Assembly: GCF_027887165.1 (NCBI RefSeq)
Contig: NC_077234.1
Location: 163,922,877 to 163,986,876 of the forward strand
Source: Monodelphis domestica
Taxonomy: Eukaryota > Chordata > Mammalia > Didelphimorphia > Didelphidae
DNA: 64,000 nucleotides
Direction of reading: 5' to 3'
This document shows positions 10,760 through 23,084 of this stretch, one piece after another. The notes beneath the pieces were generated by a model. The model made no database searches. It was not told the DNA's origin and saw only the letters and a program-made list of their open reading frames with translations. Positions within the stretch are counted from its first letter, which is position 1. Every line of letters starts with the position of its first letter. The position numbers and the translations under genes are program-made.

Positions 10760-12465
10760 CCCTGATGGTGAACCTATGACACCTGTGTCAGCACTGACAC
10801 ATGTAGTCATTTTTGATGACACATGGCCACATTGTGGCCACATACAGAGAAATATGGGGCTGCAAGCCAAGAAGGATGTTTCATCCTCTGTTCCTACACG
10901 GTCAAGTACCATAGCTGAGGATAAAACATTTGATGTAGTGTAGACACTCTGTGCCAGAGGTCTGTAGGCTAAAACAAGAGAATTCCAGCACAGAGCTCTA
11001 GTTCTGAGACTTCCGGTTAGGCTGAGATCTGATCTTTGACCTCACTTCCCGCCGGTGGAGCAGGGAGCTGCAGAATGCCACAGGGGCCACATCACTAGGA
11101 GTCCTGTGATCGCCATTACTATCAACCACATAACCACAGCAATAATCATCCAAACTACTGTTCTGGGGTGTTGTAGATTTCTCCTTCATGGTTCGGCATG
11201 TGTTAACTGGATCATCTAAGTGTACAGATAATGGGTCCAAGGTTCTTGTTTGTAGTATCTGTTGAGATCTTAATAAGAATTAAGTTGTTTACAAATAGAC
11301 CTGACAATCTATTGACTAAAGATTATTCTGGATACATTAGTGCCTGAGTGCCCAGGGATCTGTCCATCCCAACTTCCTCGGGAACCTTACAGCTATCTTG
11401 ATGTATGTATGAATAGATTCTGTCACTTAGTTATTTAAGACCAAAATCTTCAAATGGTCATAAAGATTTTCTTCCATTCTCTCTCATAATTTAAATGGAA
11501 CACGATGGCCTGTTGTGCTCCAATGTCTAACACAGCAACCTAGTTCACATCCTCAAACTTTACCACCTTTGTCCTTTAATTCCAATTGGAAAAGACTTTG
11601 AAGAGATGCCAGCACAATTGCAGTTGCTTGATGGGGGCTTGGCTTGAGACTTCCGGGGCACAGAATGGAATCCTTTGCCCGCTCTGTTCACCTGTTAGAC
11701 TGGCCCATGTGTCTTTATGCGCCATATGGAGCATTTGTCCTTGCTCCACATATTGCCCATCCTCTGTTTGGTGTCTGCCCTCCTGGATTTCTAATTGACC
11801 ATCATTATTGAGATAAATTAGGGGGAGGCTGGGAGCAGCGAGGACCTATGCTATGGGTGCCCCTTGGAGAATCAAGAGGAGTGCCACTATAACAGGAAAT
11901 TTGGAGTGTCTGAAACCAATTGCCAGACACTTTTAGCACCCTGAAAAATATAGCAATGTCTTTACTCACAAATTTCCCCCTCTATATACTTTTGTGAGAC
12001 CTTATTCTCAGTGTTAAACAATATCAAAACCAACAAAAGAAATAGATTGACAGATGAAGTTAGTAGTGTTTGCTTCGACTTGAAGTGTTCAAAATACCAA
12101 CCTTCAATTGAAGATTTAGGCAATGAAATTCAGCAACAAAAAAGTCACTAATAGGCAGGTTAGTTAAAGAATCTCCCCTCCCCCTCACTTATCTTAGGTC
12201 AGGGCACCTCCACACAAGTTAAATAATATCAAGATCAACAAAAGAAACCGACTGACAGATGAACGAAGAAGTCACTAAGCAGGTAAGTTAAATAATTAGT
12301 TTTTTGATTTATTAAATACAGTTATATTTTACAATTATATTTTTGTTACTTAAACTATAAATATCACAAAATTATGTTGTTTTCTTGAAGTCACACATCA
12401 CCCAAGTTATGCTCATACTTTAGGCGAATTTTGACATACCAAGCTCAAAAGGTTGTCCATCACTG
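10760..12465 (+). mobile_element. hAT-type DNA transposon with terminal inverted repeats
   Basis: About 1.7 kb. The left end CCCTGATGGTGAACCTATGA and the right end (reverse complement CAGTGATGGACAACCTTTTG) form an imperfect inverted repeat of the hAT consensus CAGTGATGG-x-x-AACCT. An 8-base target duplication with two differences flanks it (GTTCAGGA 10752-10759, GCTTAGGA 12466-12473); 8 bases is the hAT signature. The right third resembles the 3' end of a transposase gene and its trailer (12300-12465: GATTTATTAAATACA, TATAAATATCACAAAATTAT). The interior from 11000 to 11900 is unassigned and may hold another insertion. No intact transposase is present. Confidence 0.82.
12086..12151 (+). pseudogene. 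Probable remnant of hAT transposase C-terminus
   Basis: The frame reads YQPSIEDLGNEIQQQKSH then stop, resembling the short hydrophilic tail that ends several vertebrate hAT transposases just before the 3' terminal region. There are no catalytic residues and no long upstream frame. Called mainly because of its position inside the hAT element. Confidence 0.4.
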
Positions 12466-12714
12466 GCTTAGGAAATTCTTGAGGTCAAATTTGAACCCAG
12501 AACCTCCTGTTTCTGGGCCTGGCTCTCAGTCCACTGAGTCTCCCTCTCCTCTAAGACTCTCAAATGAAAAGTAGGTTTCTATTTTCATTGCTGAAGAGCT
12601 TTCTTCACCTGAGAATTGCCTATACCAATGAAACCACTGTCTAGAACAACATATTTATATAATAGTAGCAGCATTTATATAGGGCTTTAAGTTTTACAAT
12701 GCACTGTGGGTGGA

Positions 12715-13360
12715 GTTTGATTCCATCATTCTGGAGAGCAACTTGAAACTTTTCCAAAGGGCTATAAAACTGTGCATACCTTTTGAAACAGAAATAACAT
12801 TTCTAAGTCTGTACTTGACATTTTTTTAAAAGGGAAAAAGACCTTTATGTACAAAATATCTATAGCAGCCCTTCTTGTGGTGGCAAAGAATTGGAGATTG
12901 AGAAGATGTCCATTAGTTGGGGAATGGCTAAACAAGTTGTGGCATATGATTGTGATGAATTGCTACTTTACTATAAGAAATGATGAGTAGGATGCTTTTT
13001 GAAAAACCTAGACTTACATGAATTGATGCAAAGGGAAGTAAGCAGAACCAGAAGAACAGTATACACGAGAATAGCAATACTGTATGACAGTCAACTGTGG
13101 ATGACTTCACTATTTTCAACAACACAAATATCCAACACAATTCTGGGTGAGGACTTATGATGAAAAAATGCTAACCACCTTCAGAGAAAGAACTTATGAA
13201 GTCTGAATGCAGATTGAAGGATACTATTTTTTACAACATGATTAATGTGGAAATATGTTGCATGACTGCATATAAGCTCTGAGGGTGAGAATATGAAACT
13301 CAAAAATTTTAAAACTGAATCTTAAAAATTGTTTTTATATATAATTGGAAAAAAAAGAGA
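12715..13360 (+). repeat. Old L1 3' end
   Basis: ORF2 C-terminal words (CATTCTGGAGAGCAACTTG, GTTGGGGAATGGCTAAACAA) run to a tail ending TATATAATTGG. Older subfamily, with many substitutions. Confidence 0.8.
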
Positions 13361-14074
13361 GATTCCTGTTCCTCAGATTAAGATAAATCAGATGATTAAA
13401 AGAGAATTCCCAATTACTTGCTACACCAGAGTGTTTTCCCTCATATTTGTCTCATCTGACTATTTAGATTTTAAGCTCCTGTAAGAAAGTGAACATGGCT
13501 TATAACTGTGTATTTCCCATACTGCCTTGCACAAGATTGTATATACAAACCATATATAATCAATTATATTTGAATGTCACTTAAAAATTCAAATAAGATG
13601 ACATTTAAAGGAATGTTAAGTCTTCAACAAGCTCCTTAATCTCAGTTTATCTCAGTTTTCTCTTCTATAATATGAGGGGATTCTAAATTCCTTTCTAGCT
13701 CTAAATGTGTATAGGGTTTGGTTCTCTGACATCACAGAACCTAAGTTCCTGGAGAGTAAGTACTGCTTTATTATTATCTTTGTATCCCTAGAACTTGGCA
13801 CAAGAACTGGCACGTAGTAGGAGCACAATAATTAATTCATTGTTTGTTCATTGTTTGGAGAAAGGTAATAGATACATCCTGAGAATTCCTTAAAGGTGTT
13901 CAAACCCAGTAGTCAAAGGAAGACAAATAAGATGTCAGCTGAACAGCAAGAGGGTAGCTAGAAATCATAATCCCTGATTAAAATGCTGCTTGGGATTCTT
14001 TTTGGTACATAGGATCATAAACATGATGGAGCTGGAAGAGACTAGCAATGATAAAAGGATATGAGCCAGCAATT
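13361..14074. repeat. MIR and L2 tails with unassigned DNA
   Basis: 13630-13705 is a MIR relic (CTCAGTTTATCTCAGTTTTC). 13715-13860 is an L2-like 3' tail (GGCACGTAGTAGGAGCACAA). The rest is unassigned. Confidence 0.5.
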
Positions 14075-14475
14075 TTCAGAGGAAAAAAATCAAAGCTATC
14101 TATAGTCATATGAAAAAACCTCTCAAATTCACTATGGAGTATGTAAATATCAATTAAAACACCTTTGAGATACCACCTCACACCTCTCAGATTGGCTATT
14201 AAGATCTAAAAGAAAAATGACAAATATTGGAGGGAATGTGGGAAAATAGCAACACCAATGAACTGTTGGTGGAGTTTTGAAATGATTCAAGAATTCTGGA
14301 GAACAATTTGGAACTATGTCCCAAGTGCTACAAATTTCATACACTTTGGCCTAGCAATACCACTGCTAGGTCAATATCCCAAAGAGATTTTTTTTAGAAA
14401 GGAATAAAGGCCTAAGTGCACAAAAATACTTATAGCTGCTTTTTTTGTTTAGTAAAAAAATGGAAATTGATGGGG
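14075..14475 (+). repeat. L1 ORF2 C-terminal fragment
   Basis: GAGATACCACCTCACACCTC, TTGGTGGAGTTTTGA and CTAGCAATACCACTGCTAGG are ORF2 reverse-transcriptase C-terminal region words. The element stops before the usual 3' UTR, so it is truncated at both ends. Confidence 0.8.
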
Positions 14476-14519
14476 AATCATAAGGTAGTTATATCGAACT
14501 ATTAGTAATTAGAACTGAA

Positions 14520-15115
14520 AAGAATTACAGTCATAGATTTAGAACTGGATGCCATCTTAAAGATCATCTTATACCCAACTTAGAGATGAGGATACTGAGG
14601 CTGTATAATATATTCATAAATATGGATCTGGAAGGTCCTTAAAGGTCACTAACTCAAACTCTCTTATTTTTCAGAGAATGATACTGAAGACCACACAAGC
14701 AACTCACTCAAGGCCACAGAGCTATAGATTGGAATTTATTTAGGTCCATTGATTCCTCTAAATCCAGTATTCTTTCTACTATTTCATGTTTTTATTGTTG
14801 TGGTGGTGGTGGTTCAGCTATATAGTTGTGTCTGATCTTCATGACTTGGTGGCCCATATTGTCCCTTGGGGTTTTCTTGGCAAAGATAAAAGAGTGGTCT
14901 GCAATTTCTTTCTCCAGTGACTATTTCATGCTACTGTGTCTTAAATTACTCACTCAACATTATCCAGGTATTACTTAGAGTGACAGTCTCATTTGACATA
15001 TAAGGAAACTGAGGTCAGAGCATTATTTCCTTGAAGCCCCACGGGTCCTTAGTGGCAGAGTAAGGACTAGTAGCCACATTTTCTGATTCCCAAATCAGTG
15101 GTATTTGTCCATAAC
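14520..15115. repeat. Cluster of SINE relics
   Basis: 14520-14780 holds two partial copies of an old repeat (TCATAGATTTAGAACTGG, then ATGGATCTGGAAGGTCCTTA). 14785-14930 is the tail of a minus-strand type B SINE. 14960-15115 is a minus-strand MIR relic. Confidence 0.6.
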
Positions 15116-16574
15116 AATGAATTTAGGGAAAGCTTGCCAAACAAATATATATGAAAACTGACTTGGTACTGCTGATTCCTTTTCTTCTTATTTATTCTTG
15201 GTAGGGATGGGATAGGCTTAAGTTTCTAAAAGTCACTTAAGAAATAAAAAAAGTTACAGAAAAAAATTTTATATAATGCTAACAATGGAGACAGTAACCC
15301 AACATAAAACTCCTTTGCTGAGGAGTTGCCCTTTTGTTCCCACAGAACTGAAAGGATCTTAAAACCCCAAAGATACCTTCAGAAAATGAATCCCAAAAGA
15401 AAAAAGCAGAAAGAGCGGTCCTCAGGCCAGCAGGTAGAAGCCCAAGAATAAGAGACACAAAGGCCAAGCTAGTTAGCAGATCCATTCAAACCTCCCAGGA
15501 CTTCCCACAGAACCAGGGGTCCTCATTAGAACAAGCCAGCTGCTACAGAAAAAGAAAAGCAAGAGGGATTTTGAGATTTCGTGTTCTAGGCTGGCTAGGA
15601 GGGTGTTTGAACACATGTTTATGTTCTGAGATTAAAGGTAACTGTTCCCACGGGGGCAGGGTTGGAAGCTCAGGGGAGGGGGTTGCTCTATCACTGATAC
15701 CTGGCAAAGACATCACAGGGTGGAGCCTCTCTTTCTTTGATCTCCATCACTTTCATATGTGTTAGGCTGTTGACAGAGAATACTGTGATGGACCCACAAT
15801 GGAACCTGTCTCCAGGAAAGTAAAATAGAAATCTCTCAGAGCTCTTTAGTGCACAGGGGTGCAAAGAATAAGTATAAAACTCACTGTATGCCCCTGAAAA
15901 AGTGGGAAGAAATGAATACACAACAGAAACATTTTGGGGGTCTTTTTAAGGCCCAGGAATGTAGAAAGCACTTGAATTTGGTAAGACAGAGTCTGAGAGG
16001 GACCCCCCGGGGAATCTTTTCTTAGAATTAGACAAAAGGAAGGAGAGAGGAAATCTCTTTTTGGAAAAAAAAAAGGCTTAAATGCAGGAATATAAGAGAA
16101 TTTCTAGATTCTTTTAAGCCTAAATGTGACAGAATTGCAAAATGAAAAATTATAACTCTTCTAAACAAACACTGAAGACTCAGTCCTCAGTGTTGGCCCT
16201 GAGATTCAAGCCCCATCCAGATTCCTTTGCTGTTAAAGTCCTAGAAGGCCTTTGAAGCAACAGCTCTACCTGCCACTGGATCTGGAGGACCAGACCAGGA
16301 GAATACTCTGATAGATGATTCCAGATACTTTAAACACTGTCTGTGCAACTAGAAAGAAGTAGTGATGAGGATAATTCAAAAGTAAACTCGCTTCTATTTC
16401 ATGATGCAATTTATCTTCCCTCACCAAAAGTTATCTTGCTCATTTTGTTTTTCCACTGGTTAGTCTGAAAATTAGTTTTCCCTAAGCATATCCCAACTGA
16501 CAAGTTGAAGAGGTCATCAAGGCGTGTGTTGGAAAGAAGGAAGGGAGGAAACAAGCCTTTATCTTTTAAAGCAC
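15116..16574. other. Longest repeat-free intergenic stretch
   Basis: About 1.45 kb with less AT than its surroundings and no transposon I can name. The short frames on both strands lack splice-bordered conserved segments. No promoter or exon is supported. Confidence 0.4.
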
Positions 16575-18060
16575 CAGTCACTGTGCCAGTCACTGAACTA
16601 AGCACTTTATAAATAACATGTCATTTGATTCTCACGATAACCCAGGGAGGTAGATGCTACAATTATCCCTATTTTATTAGTCAGGAAACTGAGGCAGACA
16701 TATGTTAAGTGACTGGTCCAAAGTCACACAGATAATGAGGCAGGATTATAACTCATGCCTTCCTCACTATAAGTCTAACATTCCATCCACTGTAATAGCA
16801 GGGATATCTGTAGGAAGCTAACTTGGAATTATGTCTTTTTTCTCTTTTCCATTTCTTTTAATTTTATGTAATACCAGTTTTCAGTTAAAAGCTGCATTAA
16901 TGTAGTTATCTCTTCTTATAATAATCATGACAAGTAAAATTTACATGATGGCATAGACCATTTGATTTTTAGTACAAGGACCTGGGTTCAAATCTTTCCT
17001 TTTATATTTACCACCAATGCAATTTGGGACAAATTATTTCATTTCTCTATGTACCTGTGTTCTCAACTGTAAAATGAGAGATTTAGACTAGGTAACTTCT
17101 AAACTTTATTCTGTCTCCAAGATTTTTTGACAATATTGTTGTTCAGTTATTTCAGTTGTGCCCAACTTTGTGACCCCATTTAGGGTTTTCTTGGCAAATT
17201 GCTATTGCCTTTTCCAGCTTATTTTATAGATGAGGAAACTGAGGCAAATAGGGTAAAATGACTTGACCAGGATTACCTGGCTAGTAAATGTCAAGGTCCA
17301 AATTTGAACTTGGGTCTTCCTGACCCTGTAACTACTTTATCACCTAACTGTTAGTACGTAATAATTTGCAATTTTACATCCTGCATTTTGTTTGAGCCCT
17401 CACAACAACCCTAGGAGATAGGTGCCACAAGTAAAACTGTCCCCATCGTTCAGAAAAAGAAATGGGCTGAGACAGTTAGATCACCTATAGAGAGTCCTAA
17501 GTCTATCAGATGTAGACTTCAAACCCAGGAATTCCTGGCTCCAAGAACAGCGTTTTCTCCAATGCATTGCTCTTGTGAAATAGCCAGGTCAGTCATTTGG
17601 GGCTGCTTGACAACTGAAAGTGACCCGATTATATCCATATTATTGGGCCATTTCAAATTACTTCTGAGATTGTCAAAATGATTGATGATTCTACCTACCC
17701 CTGTGTGAGTTGTACTCACTAGTACTGAGAAACAGAGCATGCTCTCTTGTTTAGAGTAAGTGAAGGCCACCAAAGCACTTAACCATTCATTCATTCACCC
17801 AAGGGGCATTTCTGAAGTGTCAAGCATTGAGCAAGATGATGGGGATTTTTCTTTTTTTGCTTTAGACCTCAGATTTTGCTTTGATAAAGGGAGCTCAGCT
17901 CCCCAGGAGGAAACCCCCTCTCCCAAGGCACATCAGCAACTGTCTTGACATTTATAGTTTAACAGTGTTGCCAGGGCTTGTTTAGAGAGGTTGAGGAACT
18001 TGTCCAAGGTCATACAGTCAGTATGTGTCAGAGTTAGGGCTTGAAATCTTATTGTCTCGA
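16575..18060. repeat. Array of MIR-like and type B SINE relics
   Basis: 16575-16800 MIR minus (GGAAACTGAGGCAGACATAT). 16945-17125 MIR plus. 17135-17350 type B SINE minus (TTGTTGTTCAGTTATTTCAG, TTTTCTTGGCAAATTGC). 17370-17580 MIR minus. 17940-18060 MIR minus. 17581-17939 is unassigned. Confidence 0.65.
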
Positions 18061-18299
18061 CCGGGCCAGCATATTGGATACAATTGTACACAGTTGTACA
18101 GAGTGCAATGTTTCCTAGAAAGACTGTTACTGACTGTTAGGAGGGCAAATACTACCTAACAGTGTTTCATTTCCTGCTAGTGGGAAAATACGACTCTTAA
18201 GAATAAAACATTTAGCCATAATTTATTGAAATAGCATCAGTTCTCAAATTCTATTCTTTAGATCTAAAAGGACTTCTTAGATCATATCTACTGAGGTCT

Positions 18300-19117
18300 C
18301 TATGAATATAAAACAATATTTTAAAACATATTTTACATGAAAAAACCCACCTTTTCTCCTTCCTACACCTTACCTCACCCCCAACCAAGACAGAAAAACA
18401 AAACCCTAATCATAAACATGTACAGCCAAGTATAACAAATCCCTTCACTGGTAATTTTAAAAAATACAGGTGTGTCAATATTGTCACTGAATAAACCTTT
18501 CTGCCAGTTCTGTCAGCTTCACAGTTCGTATAATTTTACCTGGGTTTCTTTAAAAATCATTCCCTTCATTATTTCTTATAACACAATTGTATTCCATCAC
18601 ATTTATATATCATAACTTACTTAGCCATTCCCCAGTTGATGGGTATGCCCTTAGTTTCCATGGGAAAAAAGCTGCCATTAATATTTGTGTACATCCTTAG
18701 AGTTTGCTTTGCTTAAATCTAACCCTTCTCTTCCTTAATTCCACCATTCTCCCTCCTCCCCCTTTCACTCCTTTATGCCCAGTTATGTGCATATTTTTTC
18801 CTCAGTTGACTAGATCAGATGAGAGCCAGGTTCAAGTATGAATTGTTCCTCCTGTCCCCTCTTCTTTGCTTGTATAGAGTTCTGTTGGTATACCTTGATT
18901 GTATAAGATAATTTTTGCACCCTTTTCTGCCCTTCCCCTCCTATTGTATTCCTCTTCCTTTTGCAAACTCATCAGAACATAAAAAACTCTTCTCAGACCC
19001 TCTATCAAATTAGATCCACACTAAAACCCAAAGATTATAAGGTTCTGAAGGGACATATTTAAATAGTTTATCCTTGTTTGGTTCCTTGTGATTGATCACT
19101 CATATTTACCTTTTTAA
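18300..19117 (-). repeat. L1 fragment (3' end) with unassigned pyrimidine-rich flank
   Basis: 18540-18700 matches ORF2 C-terminus on the minus strand (TAGCCATTCCCCAGTTGATG). 18300-18540 looks like the attached 3' UTR. 18720-19100 is pyrimidine-rich and unassigned, possibly L1 5' UTR. Confidence 0.5.
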
Positions 19118-19737
19118 TATTCATAGCAGCTCTCTTTATGGTGACAAAGAATTGGAAATTAGGAGTTACCCACCAGTTGGGGAATGACTGAATAGGTTGT
19201 AGCATATTGTGATGGAATACTATTGTGCTATGGGAAGTGATGGGCAGGATGCATTTAGAAAAACCTAGAAAGACTTACATCAATTGATGCAAAGTGAAAT
19301 GAGCATAACCAGGAGAACACTGTATCCCGTAACAGCAATCAGCAATATTGTACAATGATCAATTGTAAATGACTTAGCTATTCTTAGCAATACAGTAATC
19401 CAAGAAAATTCTGAAGGATTTAGGATGAAAAATGCTATTCATCTTCAAAGAGAAGTGAAGGAATCTGAATACAGATCCAAACCTACTTTTAAAATTTTAC
19501 TTAATTTTTCTTGTTTGTTTTTTTGGTTTGTGTTTTACATGATTAATATGGAAATATGTTTTGCATGCTTGCATATATATATATATATATATATATATAA
19601 GCTATATCAAATCGCTTGCTGTCTCAAGGAGAGAAAAAAGGAGGAAGGGAAAGAATTTGGGATTCAGATTTTTAAATGATTGTTGAAAAGTATTTTTATA
19701 TGTAATTGGGGAAAAGTACAATATTTTTTAAAGTAAA
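19118..19737 (+). repeat. Old L1 3' end with (AT)n
   Basis: ORF2 end (GGTGACAAAGAATTGGAAAT, GTTGGGGAATGACTGAATAG) to the tail ATGTAATTGGGGAAAAGTAC. A TA microsatellite occupies 19573-19599 in the 3' UTR. Confidence 0.82.
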
Positions 19738-19749
19738 GTAAAAAAAATC

Positions 19750-21300
19750 TTGTCTCAGAGTCACGAACTTCTGTTTTATTCGTTCTAATTTTCAGGGAAT
19801 TTGTTGCTTGATATAATGGAGGAGATAAAGAAAGGAGGGAAAGAGAGGAGAGGGAGTGAAGGGATTGCTTCTCTCCTCTGTTACTTATGGGGAGAGGTAA
19901 GCCAGGTACTGTCTCCTTGGAAAGGAGGTGACTGCAATGAGATGTTGTCTTGCTAAATGGAGGACAGGAGACTAGAGAGGGATTGGATTGATTCAATGAG
20001 GTGGTACTATGCCTCCCTCAGAGGAGCTTAGGGTCTTTGAGGTCAAATCTGTCTCTGTGAGGCAAGATGACCTCTTGTAATTTCCACCTCCCAAGGAGAC
20101 ATCAACTGTCAGCCTCTTGGGGTTTAGGTATGGTCAACTATCAAGGAAAGAAAGGCAGTTTCCTTGGTCACAGATACTGAGTCACAGGGGGTTGGAATCA
20201 ACCCCCTCCTTGTGAGATATATGACAAGCCCAGGGTTTTGGGTTGTCATAGATAAGGGCATGATTTCAGCTTGAAATCCTGTCTCAAACTATTTTAATCC
20301 AGTCCCCTTGTTTGATTATCCAAGACAGGCCCAAACCCAAAGGCCAAATATTTCTAAATGATTTATTTGGGGTTAAGTAAAGCAAGTAATGGCAGAAGGG
20401 ATGAGGGAAAAGGGAAGTGGGTGAAGGGGAGCCCTAAGGGTTACTCCTCTTGCAGATTGGCCTTCAGAGTCTGGAGGCCAGAGCCTTCTGGGCCCTTGTC
20501 TCTCCTTTTGCCAACTGCTTCTTGATCTTACTTTTAATTCTAACTAAATCCTAAGGTACAGTTCAAGGAACAGGCAAGGGAGAGAGAGAGAGATCCCAGG
20601 GAAGGATCTAGTTGGCTCTAGTCAGAGAGAGTCCAAACTAAATCCTTCTTGAGAAGTTGGGTGACTGTCATTGAAGAGTTTCCGTGGAGGTATTTTGGGG
20701 TCCCCAAAGGAAGACAGGTTTTTCTCCAGATGGGCTTTTTCTTAGCATCCAGAAAATCCACCTTTCTCCTTTACTTCCCAGGCTGGAAGTAGTCCTGCCA
20801 GTTGGCTTTTAGAGTTCTATTCACTCCTCAGGACTGTCAGCATTATCTTTGCCCCTCCTCCACTGCTCCTCAGGCTGAATCTGTCAATTAGCCTGACTTC
20901 TCAAATGTGGGGTCTCCCCTCCTTACTCTACATTGAGTAAGGTTTTTGTACCTCTTGTTCTTACATGTTAATTCCCTTTCCAATTCTTTCTTCCAGAGCT
21001 CTCGTTTCTTTTTCCAAGTTTTTCCTCTAGCACTTGCTTTTAAAAACATTTAAAAACTACTTTGTTAACTCTTGCTTCTCGTTACTTGTAGTCTTTCACA
21101 ATCATTCATTTTCTTTTTGGTTTGCATTTTGAGTTTCTCTGTTACCTCATAGTTCTTTACAACAGATTTTGTTTGCTCATTCTTCTAGCCTACTTTTGCC
21201 TCTGTGTGTGTGTTTGTAAAAGAAACTCCTGAAGAAAAACTATTTCTTCCAACATAAATTAGCACCTCCTCTGCAACACAATTTTCATATTATTTCTTTA
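19750..21300 (-). repeat. L1 5' region, split by an LTR
   Basis: 19750-19811 (CGTTCTAATTTTCAGGGAAT) and 20937-21300 (CTTTCTTCCAGAGCTCTCGT) resemble the 5' UTR/ORF1 region of marsupial L1 on the minus strand. The interruption is the LTR below. Confidence 0.4.
19812..20932 (-). mobile_element. Probable solo LTR of an endogenous retrovirus, about 1.1 kb
   Basis: On the minus strand it begins TGTAGAGTAAGG and carries AATAAA (20362-20367 in plus coordinates), followed by a U5-like stretch. Flanking TTGA at 19808-19811 and 20933-20936 would be a 4-base target duplication, typical of gamma-retrovirus-like elements. The 3' end reads CCATTATA rather than ending in CA, so the border is less certain than for the LTR at 2605. 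No internal gene is present. Confidence 0.55.
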
Positions 21301-22024
21301 GTCTTTAGACACCTCTTTGATGCCAAAAATATTTACATTTGAAAGCAACAAAAATGCCTACAATTCAATTTCCATCCAACCAATTGTTTATACTGGTTGT
21401 CCCCCAAGACCAGAATATATTCCCTCTTCCTCTCAGTCTCTACCTCTTAAGAACCCCAAGTTGAAATACCACAATATATATGAGGCCTCTTCTGATCCTA
21501 CCACTTCCTAGGCATTGATTTGGTATAGACTATTGTTGCATATATGTGTTGTCTCCCCTGGTTTAAATGAACTCCTGGGAGTCTGATAATACCTAGCACT
21601 AAGTGCCTGGCATGTGTAGGGACTTAGTAAATGCTTATTGATTAATTGAATTGGATAATACATTAACACTAGAAAACAAAAGTTAAGTATAAATGACCAC
21701 CTCTTTGGATCTAGACATAAACCTCCAAATTAAGTGTAGGGGGTGGACAGAGCAGATGTTTCAATAAAGTCTAGTAATGGCTTTTAACAAATTATTTAGA
21801 AAAGAGAACACTGAAATGTTCATAATAAGAAATATGTTAATCTTTTCCCTGTAGTAAATGAAATGTCAAGTGGAAGGGCATAAACTACAGAAAGATCTTA
21901 TTTAGCATGTACGAGTCTGCAAAGGCATGACATGAGTTATTAAGTGAGGACAAGTCACAATGTCTTTGGGCCTTAGTTTTCTCATTCTAAAATGATGAGG
22001 CTGGACTAGAATCAGAATATTTGG
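21301..22024. other. L2 tail and unassigned DNA
   Basis: 21500-21655 is an L2-like 3' tail (CTTAGTAAATGCTTATTGAT). 21945-22015 is a MIR relic. 21656-21944 and 21301-21499 are unassigned. Confidence 0.45.
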
Positions 22025-22162
22025 AATTACAGTGGAATTGCGTGTTGGCTATGGGAGGGGCTGGAAGGAGGGGAGGGAAAGGATATGAATCTTGTAACCA
22101 TGGAAAAATATTCTAAATCAATTAATTAAATAAAATTTTCCGAATCTAAAAAAAAAAGACTA
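22025..22162 (+). repeat. L1 extreme 3' end
   Basis: CAGTGGAATTGCGTGTTGGC to a tail of AATTAATTAAATAAAATTTT and A(9). A very short, heavily 5'-truncated insertion of the younger L1 type. Confidence 0.8.
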
Positions 22163-22354
22163 TTGGGAATTACCTAATTTAACCCTTATCACCAGCATAA
22201 ATCCCATCTACAATATTATTGATAAATGTTCATTCATCTCTCCATAGTGGAGCTATAAGTACAGTTTCACATTGCTGTCAGCTCAATTTTAAAGCACTTG
22301 ATCTCATGATGCTCTCTTAGTCAATGGAATAAATTTTGGGTTTTTTTTTTAAAA

Positions 22355-22530
22355 ATGCTACCTTTTTTCTTAATATCAGTTCTGAGACAGAAGAGTGGTA
22401 AGGGCCAGGCAATTGAGGTGAAGTGAGTTGCCCAAGATCATAGAGCTAGGACATTCTTAGGCGATATTAGAATGCAGGATCTCCCATCTCCAGACCTGGC
22501 TCTCTATCCACTGAGCTACCCAGCTTCCCC
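22355..22530 (-). repeat. SINE type A
   Basis: Minus strand; GGGGAAGCTGGGTAGCTCAG at the right end, poly-T side near 22355. Moderately diverged. Confidence 0.8.
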
Positions 22531-22736
22531 TAGCTACCTGCACTTTTAAAATTGGTGACACTGAGCTCATTTCTCTCTTTTCCCATCTTTCAGCTATGTA
22601 CTTTTCAGCAATAACTGTCTGCTGGACCAGTGTGGATGGACACCATGAACCAAACCCATGAGCGGGGAAAGGGTATCTGCAACAAGCATTTGGCTCTCCC
22701 TGCTTACTTCTCTTTTACCCCAGCTCTGAGAAATGA

Positions 22737-22740
<4 letters not shown>

Positions 22741-22786
<46 letters not shown>
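22741..22786 (+). repeat. (GT)23 microsatellite
   Basis: An uninterrupted 46-base GT run, likely polymorphic. It creates an artificial open frame of alternating Cys-Val. Confidence 0.98.
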
Positions 22787-22789
<3 letters not shown>

Positions 22790-23084
22790 TTTTGTATTGT
22801 TTGCCCTCCTCATTTTCAGGTCTTAGAGGTGACACTCATGGGATGTCAGTCTCAAGCTCTAATGACCTTGGAGCCAGGACTGTAAATGAAGCTACAGCCT
22901 CCAACCCCAACATGCTGATTTCCTTCTTGGCAGGAATTGCAAACTATTCCAGGTGCAATCTAGTAGCACATCTCTTTTAGCCTACCGAGTGACCCATATC
23001 TTGTTGGTTCTTGGGAAGAGCTCATTTTACATTTATTTTCTAATCTTGGGTCAGGCTTCCATATTAAAGAGGAAATGTAGGTAG

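Larger units (their letters stand above)
10672..12545 (-). repeat. SINE type A split by a hAT element
   Basis: The right half (10672-10759: GTTAAGTGACTTACCCAGG, then GATTACACAGTT) continues at 12474 (GAGGTCAAATTTGAACCCAG, then GGCCTGGCTCTCAGTCCACT). The gap is the hAT transposon with its duplicated target. Confidence 0.82.

Noticed and set aside
10998..11240. 80-codon minus-strand frame inside the hAT element
   Set aside because: No transposase motif, antisense to the transposase remnant, no support beyond chance.
22630..22980. 116-codon frame with a Cys-Val run
   Set aside because: Produced by the (GT)23 microsatellite.
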